DNA from: Kumtagia sp963839725
GTDB lineage: Bacteria; Pseudomonadota; Alphaproteobacteria; Rhizobiales; Rhizobiaceae
NCBI GenBank assembly: GCA_963839725.1
Contig: CAWIWT010000021.1
Span: forward strand, 1-64,000
Direction: 5' to 3'
Length of the DNA: 64,000 nt
Shown here: positions 33,674 through 42,233 of the stretch, piece after piece
Layout: every line of letters begins with the position of its first letter
Numbering within the stretch: the first letter of the stretch is position 1
Translations under genes and position numbers: made by a program
Notes under the pieces: generated by a model
The model's database searches: none
What the model saw: the letters and a program-made list of their open reading frames with translations, nothing else
What the model was told of the DNA's origin: nothing

Positions 33674-35930
33674 CGATGCTTCTCGCGCAGCCTTCCTCGT
33701 TATCATTGCGCCATTGATTGATGGCGGCCGCGAGTGGCTCATGCGCATCGCGCCGGCCGCTCGCTATCCGGCTGGCCAGAAGGCCGCTGGGGCAGTCGCG
33801 GTCATTATCCCAGCCGAGATGGTCTACAACTGGGTACAGGCATATGCCTTCGACCGGGACTCCAGCGGTTTGCGCGGCCTGTACTTCGGAGGCAATCATT
33901 GTAAACCAGCTTGCGCGCGCTTCACCCTCGATTCCTGTTTCGGCGACGAGGAGCGGGCGCCCGTAGCGTGCGTAGGTTTCAGTAAGGAAGTAACGGAAGC
34001 GTTTTGACTGCGGATGTTGGGCCGATATAGGGGGACCGCCGAAAGTCCACTGGTTATCGTGGTAATAATTTAGCCCGACGATGTCGAGCAGCTTGTCCTC
34101 CCCTCCGAGTTGAGGCCACAGGCGTCCGGAAATCATATCAAATGCCTGAAATTGCGCCAGGCGCGCGCCTTCGGCGGCGCGACGCGTAGAGGGTTTGGAG
34201 GGATCCGCAACGATGTTGATCGCCGGTTCGCAATGGACAAAGCGAGCACGTGGATCAACCGCGAGAATTTCGTGCATAGCTGCGATGGCCGCTCGGGAGA
34301 GTTGCACCTTCAGTTCGAAACCGCGACCGCGAGTATATGGGTTGAGGTAGGAAGCGTCACCGCCACCCCATGCGTGGAACGATATTTCGTTAATAGGGCA
34401 GTAGAAGGGGATTTCGTCCGTCTCGTCGCGAACGACACGAGCGACCGCGGCCGCGAAGCGGGCAAATCGGCTCGCGAACGACGACGACCAGATGTCCAAG
34501 ACATCGGGCCAGCCATAATGCATCAAATCCCACACAACTTGCGTGCATGACCCTGACGCGGCCCTCAACATCGGAAGAAAGCTCGACCAATCGTACCTGC
34601 CCTCACCCGTCTCGATCGTGTGCCAGCGCAGCCCATCACGCACCGTGCGGATCCCGTGAGCTGCAAGCTGCATATAATCCTGAGCGGCATTGGCATCGTG
34701 ACCCGTCGACGCGAGTAGGTCTAGGCGACGGCCGTCGCGGCGCTTGTGCGTGGAGCACTCGAAGCCGCCCTGAATAAAGCTTTTAAACGCTTGGGAGGAG
34801 GCGGGAGCCTGTTTCCTCTCATTCAGAACATCATCAAACACGGCCTGCCATTGCGGCACGACGGCTTCTGCAGCGTAGGTGGTCTCCACTTTGCGGCGTA
34901 GCGCACTTCCTAATCTGAAGCGAAGTTCGGGGTCGCCGGCCAGTTGTTCGATCGCAGCCGCAACGTCCGCAGGCGACTCGTGCGGAACAAAAAGCCCAGT
35001 TACACCGTGGTCGATCTGCTGCATCGAACCGTTGTCAGCGGTCGCTATGACAGCGCGGCCGGCCGCCCCCGCCTCGGAGATTACGTGGGGCATACCTTCG
35101 CCACGCGAGAGCCAAACGAACAGATCCATGGCCGCAAGCAGCTCGGGAACATCCTCGCGGTCGCCAAGGAATGTTAGCTGACGAGACAGGCCTTTCGCCA
35201 AAGCGAGCTGACGCAGCGCGTCGGCATAATCAGGCATAAAGGCGTCCTGTCCGCCCACCACAAAGAACCTGACGTGCGGCAGCTGCTTGTGAACAAGCGC
35301 CGCGGCTTCGATAAAGTCTTCAACCCGCTTCTTTGCATCCAGCCTTCCCACCCAGCCGACTACTATATCGCCTGGCGTAACCCCCAAGGCGGCGCGCATA
35401 ACATCGCGGTCGATCGTCGCGAACTCGCTGAGATCGACCATTGACGGAATTTCGAGCGCAGCGGTATCGCGCCCAGGCATTTTCGAGGCCGCGGCGTCGC
35501 GAATCGAGCGGCAGACGCCGATATAGCGGCTGGTGAAGTGCTTCGGGCCAGCCAGCGCCTCTGACACCAGCCCGCCATGTTCGATCAACGGAGGGCGCCA
35601 ATGCAGCTTCTCGAGCGCAGGATAGATGTCTGCAACATTCTGGCAGGAAACGACTATGTCATAAGCCGGGATCTTTTGCGCGAGGTAGTCGACCGTGTCT
35701 TCGAAGGAGAGATCGTAGGGGACGCGGTCGACATCGACACCCAGCGCCTGCAGCTGCCGGTGAGACTGGTCTGGCATCCCAGGCAAGCGAAAACACGCGA
35801 CCACATCGATGCGATAGCGCCTCGGATCGAGGTTGCGAGCAAGCAGCCTGACCTCCGTTTCCTCGCCGCCGACCACCAGCCAGGCGAAGACGAACAGAAC
35901 GCGGATTGGCGGCGGATTTTCGCTGTTCAT
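33663..35930 (-). CDS. Glycosyltransferase GT4 fused to a GH1-like glycoside hydrolase domain
   Basis: A 755-residue protein coupled by ATGA (35927-35930) to the dehydrogenase gene. Residues 1-380 form a GT4 transferase (VVGWVGRLDAKKRVEDFIEA; RGEGMPHVISEAGAAGRAVI with the E-x7-E motif). Residues about 390-740 form a TIM-barrel hydrolase: HGIRTVRDGLRWHTIETGEG, the acid/base segment PINEISFHAWGGGD, and the nucleophile segment LLVAETGIEG. The linker FECSTHKRRDGRRLDLLAST has no start codon, so this is one polypeptide. A transferase that extends a glycan joined to a hydrolase-like domain suggests editing or transglycosylation; that is inference. Confidence 0.75.
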   Translation of the reverse strand: MNSENPPPIRVLFVFAWLVVGGEETEVRLLARNLDPRRYRIDVVACFRLPGMPDQSHRQLQALGVDVDRVPYDLSFEDTVDYLAQKIPAYDIVVSCQNVADIYPALEKLHWRPPLIEHGGLVSEALAGPKHFTSRYIGVCRSIRDAAASKMPGRDTAALEIPSMVDLSEFATIDRDVMRAALGVTPGDIVVGWVGRLDAKKRVEDFIEAAALVHKQLPHVRFFVVGGQDAFMPDYADALRQLALAKGLSRQLTFLGDREDVPELLAAMDLFVWLSRGEGMPHVISEAGAAGRAVIATADNGSMQQIDHGVTGLFVPHESPADVAAAIEQLAGDPELRFRLGSALRRKVETTYAAEAVVPQWQAVFDDVLNERKQAPASSQAFKSFIQGGFECSTHKRRDGRRLDLLASTGHDANAAQDYMQLAAHGIRTVRDGLRWHTIETGEGRYDWSSFLPMLRAASGSCTQVVWDLMHYGWPDVLDIWSSSFASRFARFAAAVARVVRDETDEIPFYCPINEISFHAWGGGDASYLNPYTRGRGFELKVQLSRAAIAAMHEILAVDPRARFVHCEPAINIVADPSKPSTRRAAEGARLAQFQAFDMISGRLWPQLGGEDKLLDIVGLNYYHDNQWTFGGPPISAQHPQSKRFRYFLTETYARYGRPLLVAETGIEGEARASWFTMIASEVQAAQTAGVPVEGICLYPVVDHLGWDNDRDCPSGLLASRIASGRRDAHEPLAAAINQWRNDNEEGCARSIDAA

Positions 35931-37018
35931 TCGAAGCTGAAGACGATCTGCAGAAATTCGGGACGCTCATACACCAGGTGAGAGAGGAAAGCCGGCGCAT
36001 CGCCGATGGGAACGACATGCGTGATCAATTCACGGCGAATAGCCTCGCCATGACGTTTGAGCAGCACTAGCGTCTCCGCCGAAAGCCGGCGACGGTCCCA
36101 TTGATAGGCCAATCCACGCGGTACACGGTCGATCTGTGCGCAGCGAATAGCCAAGCCGTTGTGATGAAACTCTTCACCGAAGCGGGTCCGATCCGCCCCA
36201 TCCTGGTAGAAGGCGAGATCTATCACGGTTCCTTGCGGCCTCAATGCGCGCAGCGCATCGTGCATGCTTTCCGATCGCGCACGCGTCTGAAAGACGATAT
36301 CGGCTCCGCGGTCGTTTCCACCATGGTGCCACGTTTTTGCATGTTGCCAAGCCTGGTCTTCCGTCATTGCCTTCAGCCCAAGCGCGTCGGCCTTGTTGCG
36401 CCGCCAAGCGGAGGGTTCGGCGAGTACTATTTCAGCGCCGGCGCCTTGCGCAAACAGCGCAGTGAGGATCCCCACCGTGCCGCCACCGAACACTACGACC
36501 GATTTCCCGGCGAGGCTTTCGCCGAGACACCGCACATCCTGGCCGTAGACTTCGGCATCGGCATGAAGGATACCGTTTGCAGCGATCGGTCCCATCTGAG
36601 CCACGAAGATGCCGAGTATTGGGTCGATGTTGTCAGGAATACTTACCATCAATTCCCGAAAGGGGTCGGCTACGTGGCCTGATTTGTGGCCGTACGTCGA
36701 AGCCACCACGTCGCCAGACTTGAAGCGTTCTGCATGGCTCTCGGCAACGCGCCCGACTTCCATGTAACCGAGAAAAGGCACGGGGAATCGCACGCTAGGT
36801 TCGCCGCCCACAAACAGGCCGCGCTCTGCATCCCAGCGCGAACGCAAGTATGGGTTGGTATCCTTCAAGAAAGTCAGCTCCGTGCCTGCCGAAAAGCCGC
36901 TGTAGAGCGCGTCGAGCCGAACCTGTCCTTCCGATGGTGGACCTTCATCATAGGAAAAAAAGTAGGGCTTGCCCGGAGCCTCGATCCCGAGTGACCGAAT
37001 TGTTCGAGGTTCATGCAT
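35927..37018 (-). CDS. Zinc-type alcohol dehydrogenase-like (MDR) oxidoreductase
   Basis: A 363-residue protein that overlaps its upstream neighbour by eight bases. It shows the GroES-like N-terminal domain (QVRLDALYSGFSAGTELTFL, PFLGYMEVGRVAE) and the Rossmann domain SVVVFGGGTVGILTALFAQG. The proximal zinc ligands of classical ADH are not evident. Between sugar oxidoreductase and transferase genes it probably modifies a nucleotide-sugar or bound sugar. The exact substrate is unknown. Confidence 0.75.
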   Translation of the reverse strand: MHEPRTIRSLGIEAPGKPYFFSYDEGPPSEGQVRLDALYSGFSAGTELTFLKDTNPYLRSRWDAERGLFVGGEPSVRFPVPFLGYMEVGRVAESHAERFKSGDVVASTYGHKSGHVADPFRELMVSIPDNIDPILGIFVAQMGPIAANGILHADAEVYGQDVRCLGESLAGKSVVVFGGGTVGILTALFAQGAGAEIVLAEPSAWRRNKADALGLKAMTEDQAWQHAKTWHHGGNDRGADIVFQTRARSESMHDALRALRPQGTVIDLAFYQDGADRTRFGEEFHHNGLAIRCAQIDRVPRGLAYQWDRRRLSAETLVLLKRHGEAIRRELITHVVPIGDAPAFLSHLVYERPEFLQIVFSFE

Positions 37019-38018
37019 GGAGCGCCTCCATTTCAGTCGCTTCGATGCTCACAGGGCGGCGCAACGCAACTGATTGTGATATTGCCAATGCCACCCGATG
37101 CGTCATCAGCGCCTCCTTGTAGGGGCAGCGAATACGGCTGGGCAGACCGCGCACCGCGTCCAAGAAATCGCGATCTTCGCGCTCTACCGGATCGCCTTCG
37201 GACCGCCGAGTCGGTCGCCCTCGCCCGACATCAACCATGATGTCGCGGTCCGACAACTCAATCGCCAGTGCGTCGCCGAAGAGGTTCAAGCCAATCCGAT
37301 GACCCCACCCGAGCAGGCAGGTTGCAGAAAGCGTACCGACCGCCCCCGTGGCGAAGCGGAGTGCGACTGCTGTGGCCGTCGCAACATCCAGACCGGGAAA
37401 CGCTTGGCGGGGCGTCGAGTGAGCGCCATGCGCATAAACCTCGGTTACTTCGCCGACTAGATGGCGGGCGAGGTCGATCAGGTGCGTCGCCTGCTCAACG
37501 ACCTGGCCACCCGATCGATCCTGCCGCCACCACCACTGCGGTGGCGGCGTCTGATCGAGCCAGTGGCCGGTCACCAGCGTTGCAGGGTTGTCGGCAAGAA
37601 GGGCCCGAGCCTCTTCCACCGTATCGAGATACCGCCAATGGTAGCCCACGGCAGTGACGAGTTGGCGATCCTCCACCAGGCTAGCTATGCGCTCTGCCGT
37701 TGTGATTTCCAAGGACAGGGGTTTCTCAACGAAGAAGGGCAGGCTGGCGGCAACAAGCTCGGCTTCTATCGCTCCGTGAGCGAATGGCGGCACGCATACG
37801 TAAACCGCGTCGAGGCGCTCCCTGGCAATGAGGTCGTTGTAGCCATTGTATGCCCGCGCCCCTAACTTGTCGGCAAGGGCGGCCGCGCGGTCGAAATCTG
37901 GATCGGCGACAGCGACGATCTCGATATCGGGCATGGGGCGAAGCACGTCGATATGGCGCCGAGCGATACCTCCTGCTCCGATAAAGCCGATTTTGAGGCG
38001 TTCCAATCTACTAATCAT
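37011..38018 (-). CDS. Gfo/Idh/MocA family sugar oxidoreductase
   Basis: A 335-residue protein; the start ATG at 38018 overlaps the normal stop of the preceding transferase by ATGA. The N-terminal Rossmann motif is KIGFIGAGGIARRHIDVL, followed by the family signature AVYVCVPPFAHGAIEAELV and FFVEKPLSLEI (the EKP motif). The C-terminal half is the alpha/beta substrate domain. The enzymes use NAD(P) to oxidise or reduce sugars. An apparent long fusion with the upstream genes results only from a frameshift in the preceding gene. Confidence 0.85.
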   Translation of the reverse strand: MISRLERLKIGFIGAGGIARRHIDVLRPMPDIEIVAVADPDFDRAAALADKLGARAYNGYNDLIARERLDAVYVCVPPFAHGAIEAELVAASLPFFVEKPLSLEITTAERIASLVEDRQLVTAVGYHWRYLDTVEEARALLADNPATLVTGHWLDQTPPPQWWWRQDRSGGQVVEQATHLIDLARHLVGEVTEVYAHGAHSTPRQAFPGLDVATATAVALRFATGAVGTLSATCLLGWGHRIGLNLFGDALAIELSDRDIMVDVGRGRPTRRSEGDPVEREDRDFLDAVRGLPSRIRCPYKEALMTHRVALAISQSVALRRPVSIEATEMEALHA

Positions 38019-39104
38019 AACAATCCGACCTTTTTTGTGAGTTCGTGGTAAAGCTTCTGCCGTCTCCAAACCCATGCGCGATGCGGTAAATCGCTCCTCA
38101 AACCGCAGCCTTTCTTGCCAACCTACGGTTCGTCGTAGGCCGTCGTCGCAGAGGGAAGTAACAATCATTGCGGCAAGCAGCGAAGGACGGGCTGCGGTCA
38201 CTAGAAACGGGTGCTCGCTGCCTAGCGCCTCAACGGTCCCCCCGATGCGTGTGGCGACCACCGGTAGTTCCAGCGCCATTGCCTCGAGCACGACCAAAGG
38301 AAGTCCCTCGAACAGCGACGGCAGTACGAAGAGGTCTGCGGCGGCGATCAGGTCTGGTACGTCCGAGCGCCTGCCCAGAAAACCAACGTTCTGCAATGCC
38401 AAGGATGCCGCGAGAGCTTCGACCGCAGCTTGGTCGGGCCCATCGCCAACCAAAAGTAACAACGCTCCGGGCACGCTCTGCGCAACCTCAGCCATCGCGT
38501 GCAGTAGGATCTCGTGGCCTTTCTGAGCAGTGAACCGTGCGACGGTCAGGACAACTGGAACATTCTCGGCGATCGCGAGCGACGCGCGAGTTTCGCTACG
38601 GGCACGTCGCGCTTTCGGAGCGTCGATGCCATTGCGAATTGTGATGATGTTCGAAAACCCCTCTGCTCGGTAAGTTTCGGCTGCAGCTTCCGAGACAGCA
38701 ACGAGGCCGTCGGTCAACCTAGCTACCCGACTGTGTTGCAATTTTTGGTCCGGGTCGGTGAGCAGGTAGGGAAGATGCTCCGTGCGCACCACGGGGACGC
38801 CAGCATTCTTGCCGGCCTCAACTAGCTGGTGGCCTTCCCAGCCAATGCCGGCATGAACATGCAGAATTGCCGGCCGACGCGACCTCAACCACCCAGAGAA
38901 CGCGCTAAGGTGGTGTATGACTCGGGTCTCGCAGCCCGCCTGTAAGCTGCGGCGCAGGAAGCGAGTGCCGTCACCGCGGGCCGGGAACGCGAGTGCCACC
39001 TCATGTGTGGTTTCAAGCGCACGCGCAAGCGTCAACATGTGCTCGCCGACGCCAGAGGGGACATAACTGTCGGTAGCGAGTACAATCAGAGGGGCAAGGG
39101 TCAT
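38015..39104 (-). pseudogene. GT4 glycosyltransferase with a frameshift near its 3' end
   Basis: The start at 39104 (MTLAPLIVLATDSYVPSGVG) overlaps the end of the mutase gene by ATGA. It shows a GT4 core: PVVLTVARFTAQKGHEILLH, GDGPDQAAVEALAASL, and SLFEGLPLVVLEAMALELPV with the E-x7-E pair. Near 38062 a single-base indel changes the tail; the other frame gives LYHELTKKVGLL and a TGA at 38015 that overlaps the next ATG. Without this correction the gene reads through into the oxidoreductase. The catalytic region is intact, so function may be little affected. Confidence 0.75.
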
Positions 39105-41449
39105 TCTGCAGCCATTGCGCATATTGCAGTGGTAGAGCTCGAACTTCTCAAGCCGCCGGAACGTCGCCAGAGCCTGCCCGACCACCTGGTCCATATTGAA
39201 GTATTTGTAGGTGCCCAACCGGCCCACAAACGTGATGTCGCGCCGTGAGCGAGCAAGCGCTTCATACTGCTTGTAGAGCGCCTGGTTCTCTGGCCGGGGC
39301 ACAGGATAATATGGCTCCCCTTCAGCTACCGCGAATTCGTAAGAGATACTCGTCTTGGAGTGGCTTTGCCCCGTTAGGTGCTTGTATTCGGTAACTCTCG
39401 TATGGCGCACGTCTTCCGACGGATAGTTGATCACGCCGACAGACTGAAACCACGCCTGGTCAAACGTCTGGTGGTTGAACTCAAGGCTGCGATAAGGCAA
39501 AGGGCCGAACCGCTGATCGAAATAGTGCATCGATGGGCCCGGTGAAAATAGTGTGGTTAGCAAGCCTTTCGCAGCGGAGTTCGCTATAATCAAGGCCAAT
39601 TTCGACGTGGATGCCCTCATGATCCAGCATATTCTCGAATAGCCGGGTGAAACCGTCGGCAGGCATGGCCTGATAGGTATCGAGAAAATATCGATCATCA
39701 GTTGAAGTACGAGTTGGGATACGGGCGGTCACCGACCTGTCGAGACTGGAGGGGTCTACGCCCCATTGCTTGCGCGTGTACCCTTCGAAAAACGTTCTAT
39801 AGAGGTCCGTCCCGACCTGCGAGACGACGACGTCGCGGGAGGTGCGTATTTCCGCGGACGGCTCTGCGCGGCCCCGTAAGAATTCGGCTGCCGCTGCATC
39901 ATCTTTGAGGTCGAGTCCGTAAAGCCCGTTGAGGGTGGTGCGGTTAATAGGGATGGGGAGTAGCTTGCCGTTCACCGACGCCAAAACGCGGTGTTCATAG
40001 GAGCGCCAGCGTGTGAACCGAGAAAGATACGCGAATATCTCCTCGCTGTTGGTGTGGAATATATGCGGTCCATATTTGTGGACGAGAATGCCCGCCTCGT
40101 TGCGGAAGTCGAAGGTGTTCCCGGCTACATGGGGCCGCCGGTCACACAGAAAAACTTGTTTGCCGGAGGCGGCAAGTCGTTCTGCCATAACCGATCCGGC
40201 GAAATCCTGCACCCACAATTAAATAGTCATAGGGAGCCGAACCGTTCTTTCGCGAGACCGCCGGCTTTCTGATCGGAAGATCATAGCTCTTCTTCGCGAT
40301 TGCATCATCCAGACGCGCGGACATTTTGAGGAAAGTGTTGTCCCATGACGTTGCCGCCAAAATCGCGTCCACGGCGGAAAACCAAGCGCCTCGGCCCTCC
40401 GATAGTTTAAGCGCCTGCTCACAGGCGTCCACGAATGCGACGGCATCATTATTGGCGACAAAAACCCCCTCGACGCCTCCGTACTGCCGAACGACGTCAG
40501 CTACAGGTGTGGTCACGACCGGTCGGCCCGCAGCGAGATACTCGGGAGTTTTGGTCGGACTGATGAAACGCGTCGCATCGTTCATCGCGAAGGGCATGAG
40601 CGCGACGTCCCAGCCGCCCAGATATGCGGGAAGCTCCGCATATTCCTTGCGGCCAAGATAGTGAATATTCTTGGCCTGGGGCAGCGTCGTTGGGTCAATT
40701 TTGACGATAGGCCCAATCATCACAATCGACCAGTTTGGCCGCGCCGTCGCCACCTTCGCGATGAGTTCTAGATCGATGCGTTCGTCGAGTACCCCGTAAT
40801 AGCCTAAAACTGGTTTCCCTAGTGCTTCCTGATCGGGTTGCAACGGCAGAATCTCACGCGCGGCGGCAAAATGCCCGACGTCAACGCTCGATGGGAACGG
40901 ATGGATGTTCAAGTGCTGACACCGCTTTGCCTCATAGATGCTATGGCCACCGGTGAAAACCACATCGGTGTTCTCCATCAGAAGCGCCTCGCAATAGCCC
41001 ATCTCAGGAGGAGCAAAGCGGAATGCAGACAATTCGTCCATGCAGTCATACACGATCGCCGCTGCATCGAGATGCCGCGCGATTGGGTACATCATCGGTG
41101 TGTAGAACCACAGCACCGGCCGCTGCGCACGATGAAGCGAGAGAAGCTGATCCAGTAGGCGCGACAGTGCGGTTTCCAGTTGTTGGCCTTTCCAAGCGTG
41201 GGGCACACGCGGACGAACCGCTACCACCTCGGTATCGTCGAACGCATGGAATTCCAGATACGGCAAATGATGGTCTGTCGGGATGTGCTCTTCCCAAAAG
41301 AACACTTGGCGGCTGTCAGCAAAGCGCCTCATCAAGTGCTGAGGACGTTGAAAAACGAAGTCCCACCGCAAATGTGAGAAACAGATCAGTGGCGGAGCCG
41401 CAGGCGTGGCGTGTCTTGCAAAACCCGATGGTGACGCTGAATGATTCAA
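39101..41449 (-). pseudogene. glf: Glycosyltransferase fused to UDP-galactopyranose mutase, frameshifted
   Basis: Residues 1-400 form a GT-B transferase (CFSHLRWDFVFQRPQHLMRR at the N-terminus; FISPTKTPEYLAAGRPVVTT in the donor site). The same frame continues without a start codon into APYDYLIVGAGF, the FAD motif of UDP-galactopyranose mutase. Single-base shifts near 40195, 39530 and 39150 break the mutase part, which otherwise reads RPHVAGNTFDFRNEAGILVH, YGPHIFHTNSEEIF, TRKQWGVDPSSLDRS and YFDQRFGPLPYRSLEF to a TGA at 39101. The mutase makes UDP-galactofuranose, so the fused enzyme would supply and transfer it. The gene heads the operon behind an EcfG-type promoter. Confidence 0.75.
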
Positions 41450-41479
41450 AGCGGTTGGCCCTTTCGGTTAACCGCGCCG

Positions 41480-41504
41480 AACTTCGGGGGGTGAGGCGTG
41501 TTCC
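41480..41504 (-). promoter_or_regulatory. EcfG-type promoter of the polysaccharide operon, GGAAC-N16-AGTT
   Basis: On the minus strand GGAAC (41504-41500) and AGTT (41483-41480) are 16 bases apart. The operon's first start codon is 31 bases downstream. Confidence 0.55.
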
Positions 41505-41656
41505 CTATAAAGGTAGCGGCGGAATGCCGCAGGGAATACCTAACGCCGAAACACCTAAGCCTAACAACTCTGGGGGATTGGCGCCGTCCGCCTTTCGGAC
41601 TTGCATTCGCGACTACATTTCACGCATAATTTGATGCACGTGTGTTAAGGTGAACT

Positions 41657-41845
41657 GTGGCTAAGTCGATTCTTCCAGGGTCCCCGGAAAACACCGGGCC
41701 GTTAGACGAAAATGCGTTGGACACCCGCCTGTCATCTATTTTGGATGAAATCGAACAGGAGAGCGTGCCCGACCGCCTTTTGAAGCTGGCAATCGATCTG
41801 CAGAGTGAGCTTACCGTTCGTAGACAGGGGCGCCTCCCCAACTAA
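41657..41845 (+). CDS. nepR: NepR-type anti-sigma factor of EcfG
   Basis: GTG start at 41657 after AAGGTGA. The 62-residue protein contains TRLSSILDEIEQESVPDRLL and LAIDLQSEL, matching the two helices of NepR, including the conserved VPDRLxxLAxxLQ stretch. NepR holds EcfG inactive until phosphorylated PhyR captures it. It normally sits next to ecfG or phyR. Here it stands alone, 5.4 kb from ecfG, and diverges from the polysaccharide operon. Confidence 0.75.
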   Translation: MAKSILPGSPENTGPLDENALDTRLSSILDEIEQESVPDRLLKLAIDLQSELTVRRQGRLPN

Positions 41846-42233
41846 GCCAATCGTCCACGGGACTGTCCGCTACGAAGCACTGCGCGAGATGCCTCGGCAC
41901 GATTCCATTAATATGTCAGACGATTTCGATAGCGCAGCGGCAGATCTCTGCGGTTTCCTCATAACTTGTACCCAAACACCAAAATATCCGAGTGAATCCT
42001 TCTGATCTGGACGGCCTTGGTGAACGGATTCACGGTAAGGCCGGCCGTCAAGCAAGAAAATAAGCGCTGGATAGAGCTGCGCTAACTTTCTCAGGGAACA
42101 TTTTGGCGCTGAGGCGATTTGGTGCGTCGTGGGAGGTTATTGCTCCCTCCAACTCTGACACATGACAATCTTTCGCAGGTCCCTCGCCTACGTTGCGAGA
42201 ATGCGAAAGCCCGCCGTTTCGAAAGGAGCTAGC
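41846..42233. other. Intergenic region upstream of the catalase gene
   Basis: No gene recognised. GGAAC-N16-GATT at 42095-42119 is a weak EcfG-type promoter candidate, lacking the G of the GTT element. The same variant precedes the DUF892 gene. Confidence 0.35.

Noticed and set aside
37011..39698. An 895-residue mutase-transferase-oxidoreductase fusion
   Set aside because: Alternative frames show ATGA-coupled gene boundaries at 39101-39104 and 38015-38018, so the fusion is produced by indels.
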